A DNA stretch of 64,000 bases. Source: Macrostomum hystrix (lineage: Eukaryota > Platyhelminthes > Macrostomidae). The stretch spans positions 248,001-312,000 of the forward strand of contig CATNEN010000006.1 of NCBI GenBank assembly GCA_950097015.1, written 5' to 3'. The notes below the pieces were generated by a model. The model made no database searches, was not told the DNA's origin, and saw only the letters and a list, made by a program, of their open reading frames with translations. Each line of letters starts with the position of its first letter. The first letter of the stretch is position 1. Below are positions 10,710-23,172 of this stretch, one piece after another. Made by a program: the position numbers and the translations under genes.

Positions 10710-13700
10710 TCAGTGCGCTGCGGCTGGCTGAATCGGCGGAATTGGCTGGCGGCCATTGATTGGTGGTCGAACCGCCACACGGCCAGCCGGCAGCAGGTCG
10801 GCCGCGGTGACCCTGGCCGCTTCGCCGGCAGCCAGTCGGGCCTGCACCGGTCGGAGGCCTTTCAAATGAATCTCGGCGAAGCGCTCGTTGCCATTGCGCT
10901 GGGCTGGCGGGCCGGACCGGAGCAGGCCGCCCTCGCGCACGCTGACGCCGGGGGCCAGGTCGATGGTCTCCACTAGGGAGGGCGGCAGCGCCTCGACCTT
11001 GGGATCTGGGGCCGGTCCGCTGGGCGGCTGCTGCGGCAGGCGGGGGTCAGAGGCCGCCCCGGCCCGTCTGCCTGCGACTGTCGCTCCTGAAGCGCCCGCC
11101 TGAGGCACTCGGATGCCTCGCTTCAGCGCCTCAAGTCGGGCCTTCTCAGCTTCCAGTTCGGCCTGCAGTACGCGATAGCCGACGTTTACCCTGCGGAGAG
11201 ATTTGGCGCGAGTTCAAATTGTTATTCTTAGAAAGAATTGTTGGGCCAGAAGGCACAGCAGCAGCTATTTTGCAGGGCTTTCAACGGCCACACGACGCAA
11301 ATGTCTTGGCTAAAACTAGCTTTTATATGCGTATTCCCATCTTTCATTGAAATTGTGCTGGTTTAGTAATCAAAATGAACACTTAGCCTGCTCAATGTTT
11401 GTGCAATTTTGATGAAAACATTACATAAAATATAATGCCAGTGGCAGCAGCAGCCGCTTTCGTGTTGTCATTAAATAGTAAAAAGAGCGCTTTTTGGAAG
11501 TAATTTGATCGAAAGATTGTTTTATACATTCGATAAATATTTGGTTAGTCTTAGCTTACATCTTTTTTGATGTGAATTACCGATTGAGTTGTTAAAAAAT
11601 GAAGTATTTTTTCTGATATCATAGCGTCATAGCCACAAACTGTTTCCAACTTGTAAATTGCTTTGAGGGGTAGAGACGAATGAGGGCGTCACGTTATGCT
11701 ACAAAAAAACTATTGCCACCTGCCCCACTAGGGTCAGAAGGTCTGAAGGCTGCGTACGGCTGTTCAGTCCATGGACTGTATGGGCGCCATACCCACCAAC
11801 CAGCAAATACTGTTCCCCATTTAACACGTGGTTGAACTGAAGGCAATCATCAGTTAAGTGTCTTGCTAAAGGACACAAATTGTTCCTGTGGAGTCGGGAA
11901 TCGAACTCCTGACCCTAAATTTGTGAGTCCAACACTGTAGCTACTCGACCACAACCTGACTATGCTACAAATGTCGAACAGGCCTTATTAAGAAGGGTAT
12001 TAGTAAACATAATTTTAATTTTAAAGTGAAATAATATGATTTAAAAACATAGCTGACACTTCCGTATAAATAATTGTGACAGGCAGGTAGGTGAGCACAG
12101 TGAGTATCTCGGATGTCATCAGCCTGGATTACCTGGACGCCGAGGCGTCGCTCGAGCCGCCACTGGCGGGTCGCAGTCGATCGGGTAGCGAAGCGCAACT
12201 GTGATGGCGACACGCGGGTTTGGCTCGGGCAGTGATAGAGGTCAGTTCAGTTTTTTTCTTAAGCCCACTGAGTTTAAAAGCTTGGTGTACAATACTTTTG
12301 CCAATTAGAAATCTTGCTGGGTTTCCGCAAAGCAAAAACGAATGCCTTTGAAAGAAGAAATGCAGAGGCGACACAGAAAGCAACGAAATTGAAATCAAAA
12401 GAAAGATGACGATATGGATTACTTTTAAAAAGCACTTCCAAGGTTGTATCGAAATTATAGAATTTTCAGCTAGCCCAGTTGGGCCGGATGTACACACAAA
12501 GCTGTGTACAGCTTTTCAGTCCATGGACTTGGAAGGCGAGCACACCAATCCAAAAACTATAGCCCAGCTGATGCTGAATTAATGAAAATTGAGTGTCATG
12601 CTCAGAAATAACACTTTTTTCATCTGGGAAGGGATTCGAACTCCTGACCATTCCGTCACAACAGCGGCCTGCGAGCCTGGCCGTTTTACCGCTTGCCGCA
12701 GCTCACCTGTGCATGGGTAGCCTGTCAGCCGGTATCTTCACCACGCTGACCACATTGCCTGCTTCATCATAGATGACCTCCTTGTTGCCGGGCGGCCGGC
12801 CGGCCTGCACCTTCAGGATGCTGAGGCAGGAAGCCGGCATGCCGGCCACGCCAGTGCCGGTGGCGGCTGAGGCGGCGGCGCCGCGCCGCGGATCCTCGAG
12901 GTCGCGCATTCGCTGCTCGGTCTCCAACAGAGTCTCGCTCATCGCCGACAGGCCGGCCGACTTCAGCTTGCCCCGGTAGGGCCGGAACCGGAACCGGGCG
13001 CCGGGTTTCGAACCGGGCGGCTCCGTTGGCGCCGCCTCCTCCGACTCCGGGCCTGTGGCTTCGGTCTCGGCCTCAACCTCGGCGATGAAAGCGGCCGCTG
13101 CTGCCTCTGCTGCGGCATTGAATTTACCTTCCTCGCTGTCGCCTCGAGTCGCTGCCAAAAGGTCAGCGTCGTCCTCCTCGGCAATCGGCTCCGGCTGCGG
13201 CGCTGGTGTTGATAGTCGCGAGGAGCGGGGAGTCAGGACCGTCTTCGGGATGCAGCCCTGGCCCCAGGAGTCGATAGTGGCTGATGGCGGCTCGCGATCC
13301 TCCGACCAGGCCTCGCTGACCAGCCGCGTCTCGCATTCGCCCTCGTCGTGGGCGAGAAAGTTCCACTGGACGGGTTCGGCGGAGTGTGCACATTGCTTAG
13401 CTTTCTTTACAGTATAAAAAGAGCACTGTGGTATTTCAAATGCCCACATTTCTCTTTTTTCTTTATCTCCTCAAACATTCAACCAATCGCCATGAAAATC
13501 GAGAACACGAGCTAAATTTTTCCAATCTGTCCGATGAAACAACTTCCAGAATCACAAAACATCAGCAGCGTCGAGATATTCAATGATTCTCCTGGTTGTT
13601 TCTGGTGGCAAGAACCCCAAATGTGCGCATAGTTGTTCTGCTCACAAAATTTCATCATGTAATCATGTCGGCTAGCAATGTTGACTATTTGGATTAATTA

Positions 13701-14259
13701 CAAAATTTGTTCATTTTTTTCATTTTTGAACCAATATGAATTCCCATAGAAGTTTATTAACAGCAATTTATTCAAACCAGCGAAGTAGGCAGTGGGTATT
13801 GAAATATCACCGGGGTCTTTCCCAGGGGAGAAATATAGTGGTCCTCCTACTGTAAATAATCAGCTAAAGTCACATAATTATTAAGTTCAAATACCTCAAT
13901 GATCTGAAGCATAGCATCCTTGGCCAGTGATACTGTGTACGGAATGAGTTGCCGCTGCAGATACTTCTCATAGATCTCGCTTAGAGCTGAATTTACAACT
14001 TCGTTTACTATTCCCACTACGAAATCCTCGTTATCGCTGGGTCCCACAGCGAGGTTCCTGATGGAGATGATGGTGGGAAGATTGTGTACTTTTTGGTTTT
14101 ACAGCTAAATTAGATTCGAGAGAATAAAAAGAGAAATATCTAGTACCAGTCATGTTCCGTGAATTTTCCAGGAATGATTTCGTGCTGAACGGCCGGATTT
14201 GGCGTCGACTGAGTTCCCTTGCCGCGATCAGCGCGACTTTTAGCTGGCTGGCGGGACAT
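10710..14259 (-). CDS. C2orf81: C2orf81-like protein
   Basis: Four exons: 14147-14259 (ATG 14259; donor GTACTA, phase 2), 13895-14057 (phase 0 end, donor GTATTT), 12707-13365 (acceptor GTCCAG; donor GTGAGC, phase 2), 10710-11190 (acceptor CCGCAG; stop 10710). All phases agree and give 471 residues. It matches what I recall of vertebrate C2orf81: EIIPGKFTEHDW near the start, a helical segment ending AKDAMLQIIE, continuing over the exon 2-3 junction as WNFLAHDEGE, then a W.ED.EP..TIDSW.QG.IP block, and near the C-terminus LAPGVSVREGGLLRSG. The middle is Ala/Glu-rich and probably disordered. Molecular role is unknown. SINE A copies sit in the intron between exons 3 and 4. The neighbouring RING gene is divergent. 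Confidence 0.82.
11700..11965 (-). mobile_element. SINE A copy in C2orf81 intron
   Basis: Minus-strand copy of the tRNA-derived family A. Plus-strand reading shows the body (GGCTGCGTACGGCTGTTCAG, TCCATGGACTG, TTAAGTGTCTTGCTAAAGGA) followed by the tRNA-like head in reverse, including GGGAATCGAACTCC, the reverse of a Pol III B box. Confidence 0.8.
12483..12697 (-). mobile_element. Diverged SINE A-like copy in C2orf81 intron
   Basis: Contains TTTTCAGTCCATGGACTTGG, GTGTCATGCTCAGAAATA and GGGATTCGAACTCCTGACC (reverse B box), in the same order as the other SINE A copies but more diverged. It ends about 10 bp from the exon 3 donor. Confidence 0.65.
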
Positions 14260-16294
14260 TTGGCTGATGCTCCGCTGCGGTCTAGTCAAGGATTCGGTGG
14301 TTCTCCGACTCTAATCACAAGTTTTGATCTCTGAAATATTTTAACACATTTCCATTTTTAAATCTGCTTGACTGCAAATAAACTCAGTGCAAAATAGTGT
14401 CTAATATGAGGTACTCTGCATAGATATGCAGATATGCAGCTATTTAATATCGTTGATTAGTCTACACAATTGAAAGGACTAAAAGGCTTAGTAAAATAAA
14501 GCTTATGTTTATATCTCGAAGTATAAAATGCTTATACTTCGAACTTATTATTATTTAGAATCTATATTATATGCAATAATCCAGGAAACGTTGCGAAAAT
14601 TCCCAATGTATAAATATATATTATTGCCTACTGCCTACTTTGATACAAAAGTAATTAAAGAGCAATTAAAATTAGCTTAAAATATTAGTCTTTATCTTTA
14701 GTTAAAACGTTTCCGTAACAACACAGACGGGAAAGTAGAGAGATAAATACTGTATGATGTTATGCTGTGTATGTAGCTATTTAACAACGACTTATATTTA
14801 AAGTAATATGTGAAATAACATGGGGTGCGAGATATACAAGTATTGGACATACAGGTACGATAAATCGACAACAGTCCAGCCAGGCTATAATCTGCCGCTG
14901 CTACGTTAAACAAAATAAGTTTTATCGAATCAACTTTTTTATTAAAACTTTCTCTTATACACCGAATAGGACAGGTTCACGAAAAAAAATTGTTTGCCTT
15001 TTTCTTTCATGCCTTTCATAAAATTCCTTGAGCATTTAACTGAAGCAGTAATATCTCTATACAGATCACGTGTAGTCCGTCAATAGGGTTTGAACTGCTT
15101 AGGACATATAGGAAAGTATTATTGGATCTAACTACTAATATTAAACCTACCTATATCCTACACGATTCAAAACAAAACCTTAAAAACTTGTGATTTAAAT
15201 TTTTGCGCATTGCCGTTCACAAAGTAACCAAAAAGATAAACAAAATATTGTTTTTATTTCTAAAGTAGTAAAGATAAAAATATTTTTAACTGGCTATTAG
15301 TGCACAAAGCGGAATAAGTTTTATGAAAATGATATTCTTTATTCATTTAAAAGTACAATCGCAGCGTCCATGAAATTTAAGCGACTGACTTCTAAATTCT
15401 TTATAATTCATGCTTGGGTGAGGCGGCTGGTTATTCTTTTGTTAAATTTCTATTCATTATATTTTCTTATATTTTCTTACAGGAAACAGATGCCTGTTGA
15501 TATCTAAAGTTAAAGTTATCTAGCTACATTCTAGTTTTACAATCATTAATAACATTTATATTGACCACAGTTTTTCGAATCGATTTACTTAAATAAACTG
15601 GTCTATCTAAATTCTCACTTCGCATGTATTGGTCATCTAACTTTGAATCTTCAATTTGATTGATATACATTCGATGTTCGGTGTTCGACGTTTAAAAGTT
15701 TTAAGTAAGAGAGCCATACAAGGATATAACAGAAAAATAATTCGTGAAATATCCTTAAGTATTTTTACATCTGTCTAATTGTTTTGCTTCTGTTATTGTA
15801 AAAGCAAAAGGTAAACAAACTGTACTTGTCAATATCAATGAATTTGTTGTTAGAAAGCATATAAATCGGCTTCTTGTCTAATATTTTCGGAGCAGCATAG
15901 TTTGGTGGTGTAATCTTTTCAAGACGCTTTGAATGATTGACACCATTTAATGTGCAACACCTACACCATTTAATATATTCTTATTATTTTTTCTTTACTC
16001 GAGAACATAAAATAGAAAACAATTAATACTAGTTTTTTGTATTAATAGAAAATGCACTTTGCATGTTTTATGATTTATTCTAGGCTTTAAAACTAACAAG
16101 CACATTTTTGTACAATAGAATGCAATCATTCAGCTACATTACTTTATGTGAACATTAGTTAAAATATGATAGTTGCCCTCCTATTCTAAATGTCTATATA
16201 AAAAGCTTATTTAATTTTATCTGAAGAGCTAGAATAAACGGGAGATATCGATATGTTAAAGAATTTAGGCTTACAAAAATCAAATTCATTTACA
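14260..16294. other. AT-rich bidirectional intergenic region
   Basis: Two kilobases between the divergent C2orf81-like and RING genes. No coding signal or structured repeat was seen. The start of the RING transcript probably lies here, because a TTTACAG acceptor at 16295 immediately precedes its ATG. Confidence 0.5.
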
Positions 16295-16309
16295 GAAGCA
16301 GCTTGAAGA

Positions 16310-18556
16310 ATGTCCTTTGGACCACCAACAACAAACGGAGTTGGCGGCAAACGTGGAGGTGCTTGTGGCGGTGGTGTTGGTCGCTCCAAAGCGGGCGCCA
16401 GTGTCAGCGGCGCCGCGGTTGGCCGCTCAGACATTCAGGAGCGACTGCGAGAGCTCCAGAGTCGTCGAGACGCCTGGATGCAGCAGCGAGACAGATCGAT
16501 GGGCTCCTCGCCAGCGGATGCAGCTCCGCTGACAGCGCTAGAGACACCGAAGCCGCGGAAACAGCAGCAGCAGCAGCAGCAACGGACATCGACTGCCGCC
16601 CCGGCTCAAGCCCAACCTGCCACCTCGGGCCTGTTGGACCGGGTTCGGGTAGAACTGGATGACATCGAGAGAGAGGTCCGCGCCAGCGCCGGCCTTCCAA
16701 GAACTTCGCCAGCAGCGGCTGCAGCATTTCCTGTGTCGGCAACATCGAGCAAATCAGTAACTTCAGCTTCTGGCGGCGGTGGCTTGCGCCCAGTCAGCCA
16801 CTTCTGCCCGGTCTGCGGCCGCCTGATGCTCGGTGCCGCGCTGGCGCCGCAGCTCCTGTCTCCATGTGGACACAGCGTTTGTGCCGGCTGCTCGCCGCGG
16901 CCAGAGGAGACGACGCCACCGCTCTGCTGCCCGCACTGCGGCCTTCGAGTCTCCGGCGTTCGACCCGATGCCGCCCTGCGAACCGCTATTAATGCCTTCG
17001 CTGGCGGTGCGGGCTCTGCCACCTCTGCTGGATCGGCGACGTCAGTAGCTGACGCTGACACGGCTGCCGGAGCTGCGGCTGCGAGACGATGGCTGCAGCA
17101 GCTGGACGTGATCAGCGGCCGGATGCGGCAGCTTGATGCCAGTATGGAGGCCCTGCAGGCGGAAGTAGCGCAGCTGACTGGCCAGCTGGAGGCCGAGGCG
17201 TCACGTGACCGGCAGCTGGCAGCATCCGAGGCTGCAGCGCGCAAAGAAATTAGCCGGCTACAGGTATGATCTTGCTGATTCAGGTCACTGGCATTCAGTA
17301 GCAAGGAGAAATTCGCACATTAATTTGACAGGAGAGTGATAACCTAGTGGCTTGTGCGTCGGACTCACAACTTGAAGGTCGCGGGTTCGATTCCCGACTC
17401 CACAGGAATGAATTTTACCCTTTAGCAAGACACTTAACTTTGCATTGCTTCAGTTCAATCTACCAGCATCAGTTGCGGTAATAGAGGGTGGGTTTGCCGT
17501 CCATGCTTCAGTCCAGCCTGAGACGTGCAGCCTTCAGATGTGCCGCGCAATAGCTGCGGCTGTGGAATCGGCTGCACATGTGGGCTTATCATGGCTGTTC
17601 TAATTTCCGCAGTTTACCATGAACTAGCTTTCAAAGCCGTACGAACCAGCATCGTCTAGATATTCAGCGATTCTTGTCGAGTGCCCTTGTGTCAAGGACA
17701 AATGGCATTGTTCACTATGAACCTCTTTGGCGAATCCATATCGGTTCAAAAGTGTATAAATTCACTATTTTATCAATACAATTTAGTCAACAGTAATAAT
17801 AATTTAATAATTATTGCAGGAGGGCTGCGGGCAGTGGCACATCATTTGGTGACACTAGACCCGCAGCCAGCGAGGAGGCAATTCTGCCCATTTCGCTGAC
17901 TCCTGAGCACACACGCACACAGATACTGTACGCAGGCACACGCTCACACAGGTGTGTACATCTGCCCTGACTTTCTCATCATCAGGCAGTGTACTCTTCA
18001 CTGTGCCTTGGAGGTTGGCCCTCAAGGGCGACACAATTGCACGACAAGCCCTCAAGCCTTCTCTCTGCGGCTGCGCCCCAAAAGAATATGGCCTCGCCGT
18101 GGAATCGAACTTAGGGACCGTGGTGCGAGACGCAAACGCGATAACCGCTCTGCCACCGACCCCCCACATGATAATAATTTGGCATTATTACATGATGTCA
18201 AATTTTGTGAGCAGAAAAGTTTTGCCTATTTTGTATTTTTTCCACCAGACACACCAACGAGAATCTTGAATATCTCAACGATGCCGAGGTTTTGTGATTC
18301 TGGAATCACATTCCAGTAACAACATTTACAAAGCGGCCTACTACTCGAGTAGCAATTAAAGCATTTATTTAATTACCTTCTCGCACACCAGGCCGAGTTG
18401 CAGAATCTGTCCGAGCAGCGCTCGGTGTCGCGCGACAACCAGGCCTTCATCCAGTCCGAGATCGACGCCAAGAAGGAGGCCATCCAGGGCGCCTTCGCCT
18501 CCCAGCAGCTGGTCAGCCAGGAGCTGGCTAAGTTGCAGAGGCTCTGTGCAGCCTAA
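16310..18556 (+). CDS. RING-finger coiled-coil protein
   Basis: Two exons, 16310-17263 (donor GTATGA, phase 0) and 18392-18556 (acceptor CACCAG, stop TAA), give 372 residues. Residues about 165-210 form a C3HC4 RING: CPVC, then CGHSVCAGC, then CCPHC. The N-terminal third is Gly/Ala/Ser-rich with a short polyglutamine run (about residue 85). After the RING comes an Ala-rich stretch and a coiled coil (about 275-372: DVISGRMRQLDASMEAL, AELQNLSEQRS). A RING predicts E3 ubiquitin ligase or scaffold activity; the layout is TRIM-like but without a B-box, and I do not recognise an orthologue. A splice acceptor 14 bp upstream of the ATG implies a 5' UTR intron. An AATAAA signal lies at 18646. Confidence 0.8.
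17338..17590 (+). mobile_element. SINE A copy in RING gene intron
   Basis: tRNA-like head with A box (CCTAGTGGCTTGTGCG) and B box (GGGTTCGATTCCCGACTCC), then the family body TTTAGCAAGACACTTAACTT and a diverged CAGTCCA...GCAGCC end. Same orientation as the host gene. Confidence 0.85.
17600..18320 (+). mobile_element. MITE-like element split by a SINE insertion
   Basis: The left piece (about 17600-17815: AACCTCTTTGGCGAATCCAT, ATTTTATCAATACAATTTAG) and right piece (about 18170-18320: TTTGTGAGCAG, CACCAGACAC, GAATATCTCAACGATG) match two ends of related sequences at 49033-49430 and 29300-29590. The SINE B copy between them is flanked by ATAATAATTT on both sides. Superfamily is unclear. Confidence 0.6.
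17815..18172 (-). mobile_element. Full-length SINE B in RING gene intron, 10-bp target duplication
   Basis: Read on the minus strand: tRNA-like head with A box TGGCAGAGCGG and B-box-like GTTCGATTCC, body with the GGGCGCAGCC and GATGAGAAAGTCAGGGCAGA blocks, then a 3' end rich in AAT triplets. ATAATAATTT occurs on both sides of the element. Antisense to the host gene. Confidence 0.82.
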
Positions 18557-18739
18557 GAACTAAATTGCAAATTAGGCCTTGTTTTGTGCTCCTGTATTTA
18601 ATGTCTTCTTAATTTATTTATGCCTATTTTAATTGTGCTCTGCTAAATAAAAAACGTGCGTTTAGAAAACTTACGAATTCCTAAAGGTACCTTAATGTAG
18701 TAGTAAGTACTAATTTGCAGGGGATTATAATCACGGTTG

Positions 18740-19560
18740 CTTCCTTCAGAAGGTAATTCCTGAGCACATACTCACACAGGTGTGAAAACCTGCTTTGACA
18801 TTCTCATCGTCAGTCAGTTTAAACTCTCACTGTGCATTGGAATTTGGCCTTCGAATTAGTTGTGACGACCGTCGGGATCTTCAACAGAAGCAGCCGTCTT
18901 AGAGATGCCGATCTGGTGCTTTTGTTGAAGGTCCCGACGGTACCACCGATGCTCTAAGGTTCAATGATGAGATTTTGCGAGCAGAAAAATCATGCCTATA
19001 TTGGTGGTTACCCGACGGGGTGAGTGGGTCAGCGGCTAATGTCGCTGCCTCCCTTTCCAATGGTCGCTGGTTCGTTTCTCCCTCCAAGTCACGATTATCT
19101 CGGGGCTTAGTTGAGGGTCTTCGAAGTAGTGACTTGCAGAGATGCACCTTATTCTGTGCAACCAAAGCTAATTTAAAATAGCTTAACCCCTGCCTTCTGA
19201 ATGCCTGCTTGTTTGTGTTTGTGTTTGTGCGTTGGGCCGGGTGTGAGGCGTTGTATGGGGGGTGGGGCGGATGTGCACCAGCCATGCGTGCTCTGAGCGG
19301 CGAGGTTTCACCAGCCGTCTGCGCGCGTGGCTTGGTCCTCTCGTCCCTACCCTTCAGGCATCTAAGTCCTCCCCTGGTTTGGTCTGCTCTGTGCGTGTGT
19401 GGGCCTAGCTGCCTTCCCCGCTTGGCTTGCGGCTGTGTGTGAGGTGCCTGTGTCCAGGGGTCTAGATGGCGCGATGGGCGACTCCCGCCTAGTTCGCCGG
19501 CCTGGGGGCATGCCGTTCCTGCGCTTGTGCGTCAAGTGCCCCAGGCCCCCTGCAATTTGA
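18740..19560. mobile_element. Cluster of repeat fragments including a third tRNA-like SINE head
   Basis: A SINE B fragment (about 18756-18862, minus) precedes a foldback (arms 18869-18892 and 18917-18940) and a MITE fragment. At 19018-19090 another tRNA-like head appears: A-box-like GTGGGTCAGCGG and B-box-like CTGGTTCGTTTC. A GC-rich body follows to about 19555. I find no second copy of that body in the window, so its family status is inferred only from the promoter boxes. Confidence 0.5.
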
Positions 19561-20242
19561 AATATCCTATAGTATTTTGAAATGATATACTCGTAGTAGT
19601 GATAGGTTTTGAAAAATTTACAACAATTTAACGCAGCGAAAAATTTGTGAGACCTACGTGATGACAAATTTTCTTCAATTATCAGAAGATGAAGAAAAAT
19701 TTTTTCAATGCAAGGCATGTAATATATTTTAAACATCAATCAAAATCGGAAACAATGCACAGGAAAGCACGTATTAAGCTGATGAAAATGTAAGATTAAA
19801 AAAAAATGTTGTGAAAAGTCAGGCACAAGCCGGAAATGAGACTAGTTATTTATTCTAAAAAATCTACGAGTACAATACGCTCGTAAACTCAGTTGGCTTG
19901 GCACACAATGCTAACCCAGCTGAGCAATGACCAGAGCTGAGATTCGTGCGGTTGTTAGCTGAATGAATCTGCAAGTTTTCTTCAAGCATTCAGTTAGTTC
20001 ACATTTAGTTCCAAAAAGCACCAGTCGGCTATAATATTATACTGCTCACCATTAGAAATTTTAATTATAAGAAAGCTAATAATGAATTCAATGAGTATTT
20101 GAAGGGTTTCAATTTGAAAGTATGATTAACAGAAATAAATAAAAATAAATATTCGTTAAAATATGTCGAGCGGATAACATGATATTCGATGTAACAATCC
20201 GACTGGATAAAAACAGGATAAGCATATTGTGTACATGTACTT

Positions 20243-21315
20243 CTATGCTGCGTACAGTGCAGTCGCGTAGTCAGGATCAACGCTCCTCCATGTGCTTGTC
20301 TCCTCCGTGATGCTGTCGCTGTAGTCCTCAGCTGTTGTCGTCGTCTGCCGCCTGCAGTCCCTCTGGTCATTGTTGGCCGCAGCCAGCAACTCCGCCACCG
20401 GCTGTTTTAACTTGCCAAAATCAGCCTCCAGCTCGGAGGCGGCAGCGCGTAACTCGGCCACCAGCCAGCCGAGGCGTCGGTCGCGTCGGCGTCGGCTCCA
20501 GAGTTCGCAGCCCGAATTCTCGATCGAAGCTGCCGACTCGACGCAGGCGATTTGACGCGACGTCTCGCGCTGCACCGACTGCGAGCTGGTCGACTGCGGC
20601 GCCGGCAGGTCGTTGGCGATGCTGGCGTTGAGAGCGATGACTCGCAGAGACAAGTGGCGCGCCAGCTGCCTGGCCTGACGATTGCTGCAGACAGCGAAAG
20701 TGGAGAAAGGAGGCTCAAATCAATGGAGTTTATGTTCTCAAGCATTCAGTACTCAAATCAAGGGCTAAATCGTTTCGCTAAATTTAATCGAGTCTATTTG
20801 CTTCGTTCAAGCAGTGGCGAGGACAGGACTTTTGTCTAGCGGGGCCGCGCCTTTACTCGTACTATGAAGCTGTACATATAGTATCGTCAGCCGATTATGT
20901 GGGCGCAGTCTCCATGCCCCCTATCGGATGTTGCTTGAAGTAATCTGCTCTGGATTATCGCCGTATCTTACCAGCCCGGACAGCAGGACATTAGACCCAT
21001 CGTCGCGGCGGCCATTGTGCGGAGCCGAAAATTGGCCAGCCAAATCAGGTCGCAGTTCTGTGTGCCGCTGTGCGGCAGAGCCTTCCAGCACTTGGATGCT
21101 ACGGTGAGGCCAGCACCGGCCGTTGCCGCGGTCTCGAAGTGATTCAACAAAAGGCGGATCTTCTGCGCATGTCGGTAGGCCAGGTCCAGTCCGAGGGCCA
21201 CGTGGCGTTGTTCTTGACAGCTGGCTGATTCAAGGCTCGCCAGCGCTGGCACCACACAGGCAGCGGATGCGGCTACCAGAGAGAGCAGCGTCACAGCGAG
21301 CAGTGTCAAGTTCAT
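20243..21315 (-). CDS. Secreted cysteine-containing protein, unrecognised
   Basis: Two exons, 20972-21315 (ATG 21315; donor GTAAGA, phase 2) and 20243-20684 (acceptor CTGCAG), encode 261 residues. The N-terminus LTLLAVTLLSLVAASAAC is a typical signal peptide. The mature part has scattered cysteines (SCQEQ, SKCWKAL, QNCDLIW, MSCCPGW, ACVES, SGCELW, RDCRR), an alpha-helical middle and a Thr/Ser/acidic C-terminus. I do not recognise a domain. The codon phase agrees exactly at the intron, and the two halves share GC-rich coding composition. Probably a secreted or luminal protein. Confidence 0.7.
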
Positions 21316-21689
21316 GGTTGCTATATGTTGCAGTTTTGCGCAAAACTTAACCTATTGTGGCAGTCCAGCTGAGACTTATATCAACTCGAGAGTTCTGCGT
21401 CGCATCAATTCCGTGGAAATTCCTAGTCCGGGTGCCGGGTGACCCCAGCCTCTGGCGATGCTAAAAATAGCAACAGCCGGATAAACTTTCTAGGAAAGTT
21501 AGCAACACTGCACTTTGGATTTTCCAATTTTTCAAAAGCGAGCAAAATTGGCTTGACAAGCCGGAAGGACCCAAGTTCTGGTGTTTGAACAGACTTGCAT
21601 TTTTACTTGCATTTACTCGTAGATGCTAAATACGAGTAGTTACGTTTTTACGCTTTCATCAAGTTCGAGACATTTGAAATTTTTATTCA

Positions 21690-21935
21690 TTAACAATAGA
21701 ACTATACCAAGTGGGAGATTCCCCTTGACAATTACTATTTTTGCTGAGCAACGCAAGCACACGAAACTCAAGAACACGGGCCAAATGTCTATTGCGCCTT
21801 TTCTGAAATAGGAATCAAGTTGCCAGCCCTTCAGACAGTCGAAAAATTCAACGGATCTGGTGGAAGATATGATTTTTCCCATAAGAACTAGTCTTACTCA
21901 TACACCCCTATACACTATCGAGGTCTATACGCCTA
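21690..21935 (+). mobile_element. 5' fragment of the piggyBac-like element family
   Basis: Begins at a TTAA with CAATAGAACTATACCAAG and follows the sequence of the element at 55794 (CACACGAAACTCAAGAACAC, GCCAGCCCTTCAGAC, CATACACCCCTATACAC). The right terminus is missing. Confidence 0.65.
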
Positions 21936-22485
21936 ATGAATAACTTTCTGAGGTCCTAATTGCAAGACTTTTCACGTCTCTCGAGTAAAAAATGTAGTCA
22001 ATATATAGTAAAATATCCAACTGGTTTCAGCCGATTAAACTAAAATAAGTTTTTTAAGCAAAATTTCAACAACGAGCTTGTGATATTGCGGTTGTACTTA
22101 GCAGATGCAAATTTTCTACCCGAGCTAAAGAAAAAGCGGTTGCTTTTTCTGCTTGCCAACCCAGACTATAGTCAACAGCCAGCAGCTGTTTTGCCCCGAC
22201 AGGCCTCTGGCAGCGATAATAAATTTCTGTAACTATAGACAGCATAGTAGGAGTCTGCTGACTGTGGCAAGGAAGCGGGCCTTAACTTTTGTCGGCTCGC
22301 CTGCCAACAGATGATTAGGTGGGGTGCAGTCAGAACTGCAGGCCCTATTAAAGCTTGGTTTCGTTTGACCCGGGAGCAATGTTGGTCTTCCACTGTGCGC
22401 ATCTGCTTCCGTCACAATCTAGTCTGTCTGCTTTGCCTAGGACACACTGAAGCCAGGTAAGGATCTGATCGTGAGATAGATAACT

Positions 22486-22544
22486 ATCAACCGATCAATC
22501 AATCAATCTATCTATCTATCTATCTATCTATCCATCTATCTATA

Positions 22545-22579
<35 letters not shown>

Positions 22580-22622
22580 ATATCTATCTATCCATCTATC
22601 TATCTATCCATATATCTATCTA
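22486..22622 (+). repeat. (TATC)n microsatellite
   Basis: About 30 tetranucleotide units with a few TCCA and TATA interruptions. It lies in the likely 5' UTR intron of the four-TM protein gene. Confidence 0.95.
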
Positions 22623-22929
22623 CGATCCGATTTCAATCCTCTGATGACTAATCTAAATTCTGACAGAAAGCATGACACAAAGCTATATTGGGTAAACTGG
22701 AACTGAAGTCTCAAACGAAACCGAATGCTGATCAGTCAGTTGCAAGTCTCTAGTCTAGCATTGGCTGAGCAAGGCTCACTCACCGTGCTCGGAATCCAAT
22801 AACCTGAGCCCAATTTTTTGAGTAATCACGTGACAGTGAGATCAGATTAAGTCAAGCGTGTGTTCTACTTTTACTAAGGCAGAGAATAACGTTTTAACTA
22901 CAGCAAGTTATTAGTAAATTTATTTAATA

Positions 22930-23172
22930 CTCGTGCCCCAACTGGGCCACATGGGAAGCCGACAGCTCTTGCTAAAGGCTGCGTACGGCTGTTCAGTCCA
23001 TGGACTGGGGGGGACGCCAGACCAACCCTCAAATACACCAGCTAATGCTGGTACCTATTTGACAGCTGGGTGAATTGAAGCAGTACAGAGTTAAGTGTCT
23101 TGCTAAAGGACATCGATTTCTGTTCGGAAATCGAACACCCGAGGCTCTAACCGCTTGGCTACAACCCCCTAT
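22930..23172 (-). mobile_element. SINE A copy
   Basis: Plus-strand reading shows GGCTGCGTACGGCTGTTCAG, CCATGGACTGGGGGGGACGCC, GAGTTAAGTGTCTTGCTAAA, then the reversed tRNA-like head (GGAAATCGAACACCCGA). Orientation is minus. Confidence 0.8.

Noticed and set aside
16606-17304. 232-codon minus-strand frame over the RING exon
   Set aside because: Antisense shadow in GC-rich coding sequence; the RING cysteines are on the plus strand.
17338-17410. True tRNA gene
   Set aside because: A and B boxes are present, but no cloverleaf with a proper acceptor stem follows and the sequence continues into a repeated body; it is a SINE head. The same holds for 43765, 43911 and the reverse copies.
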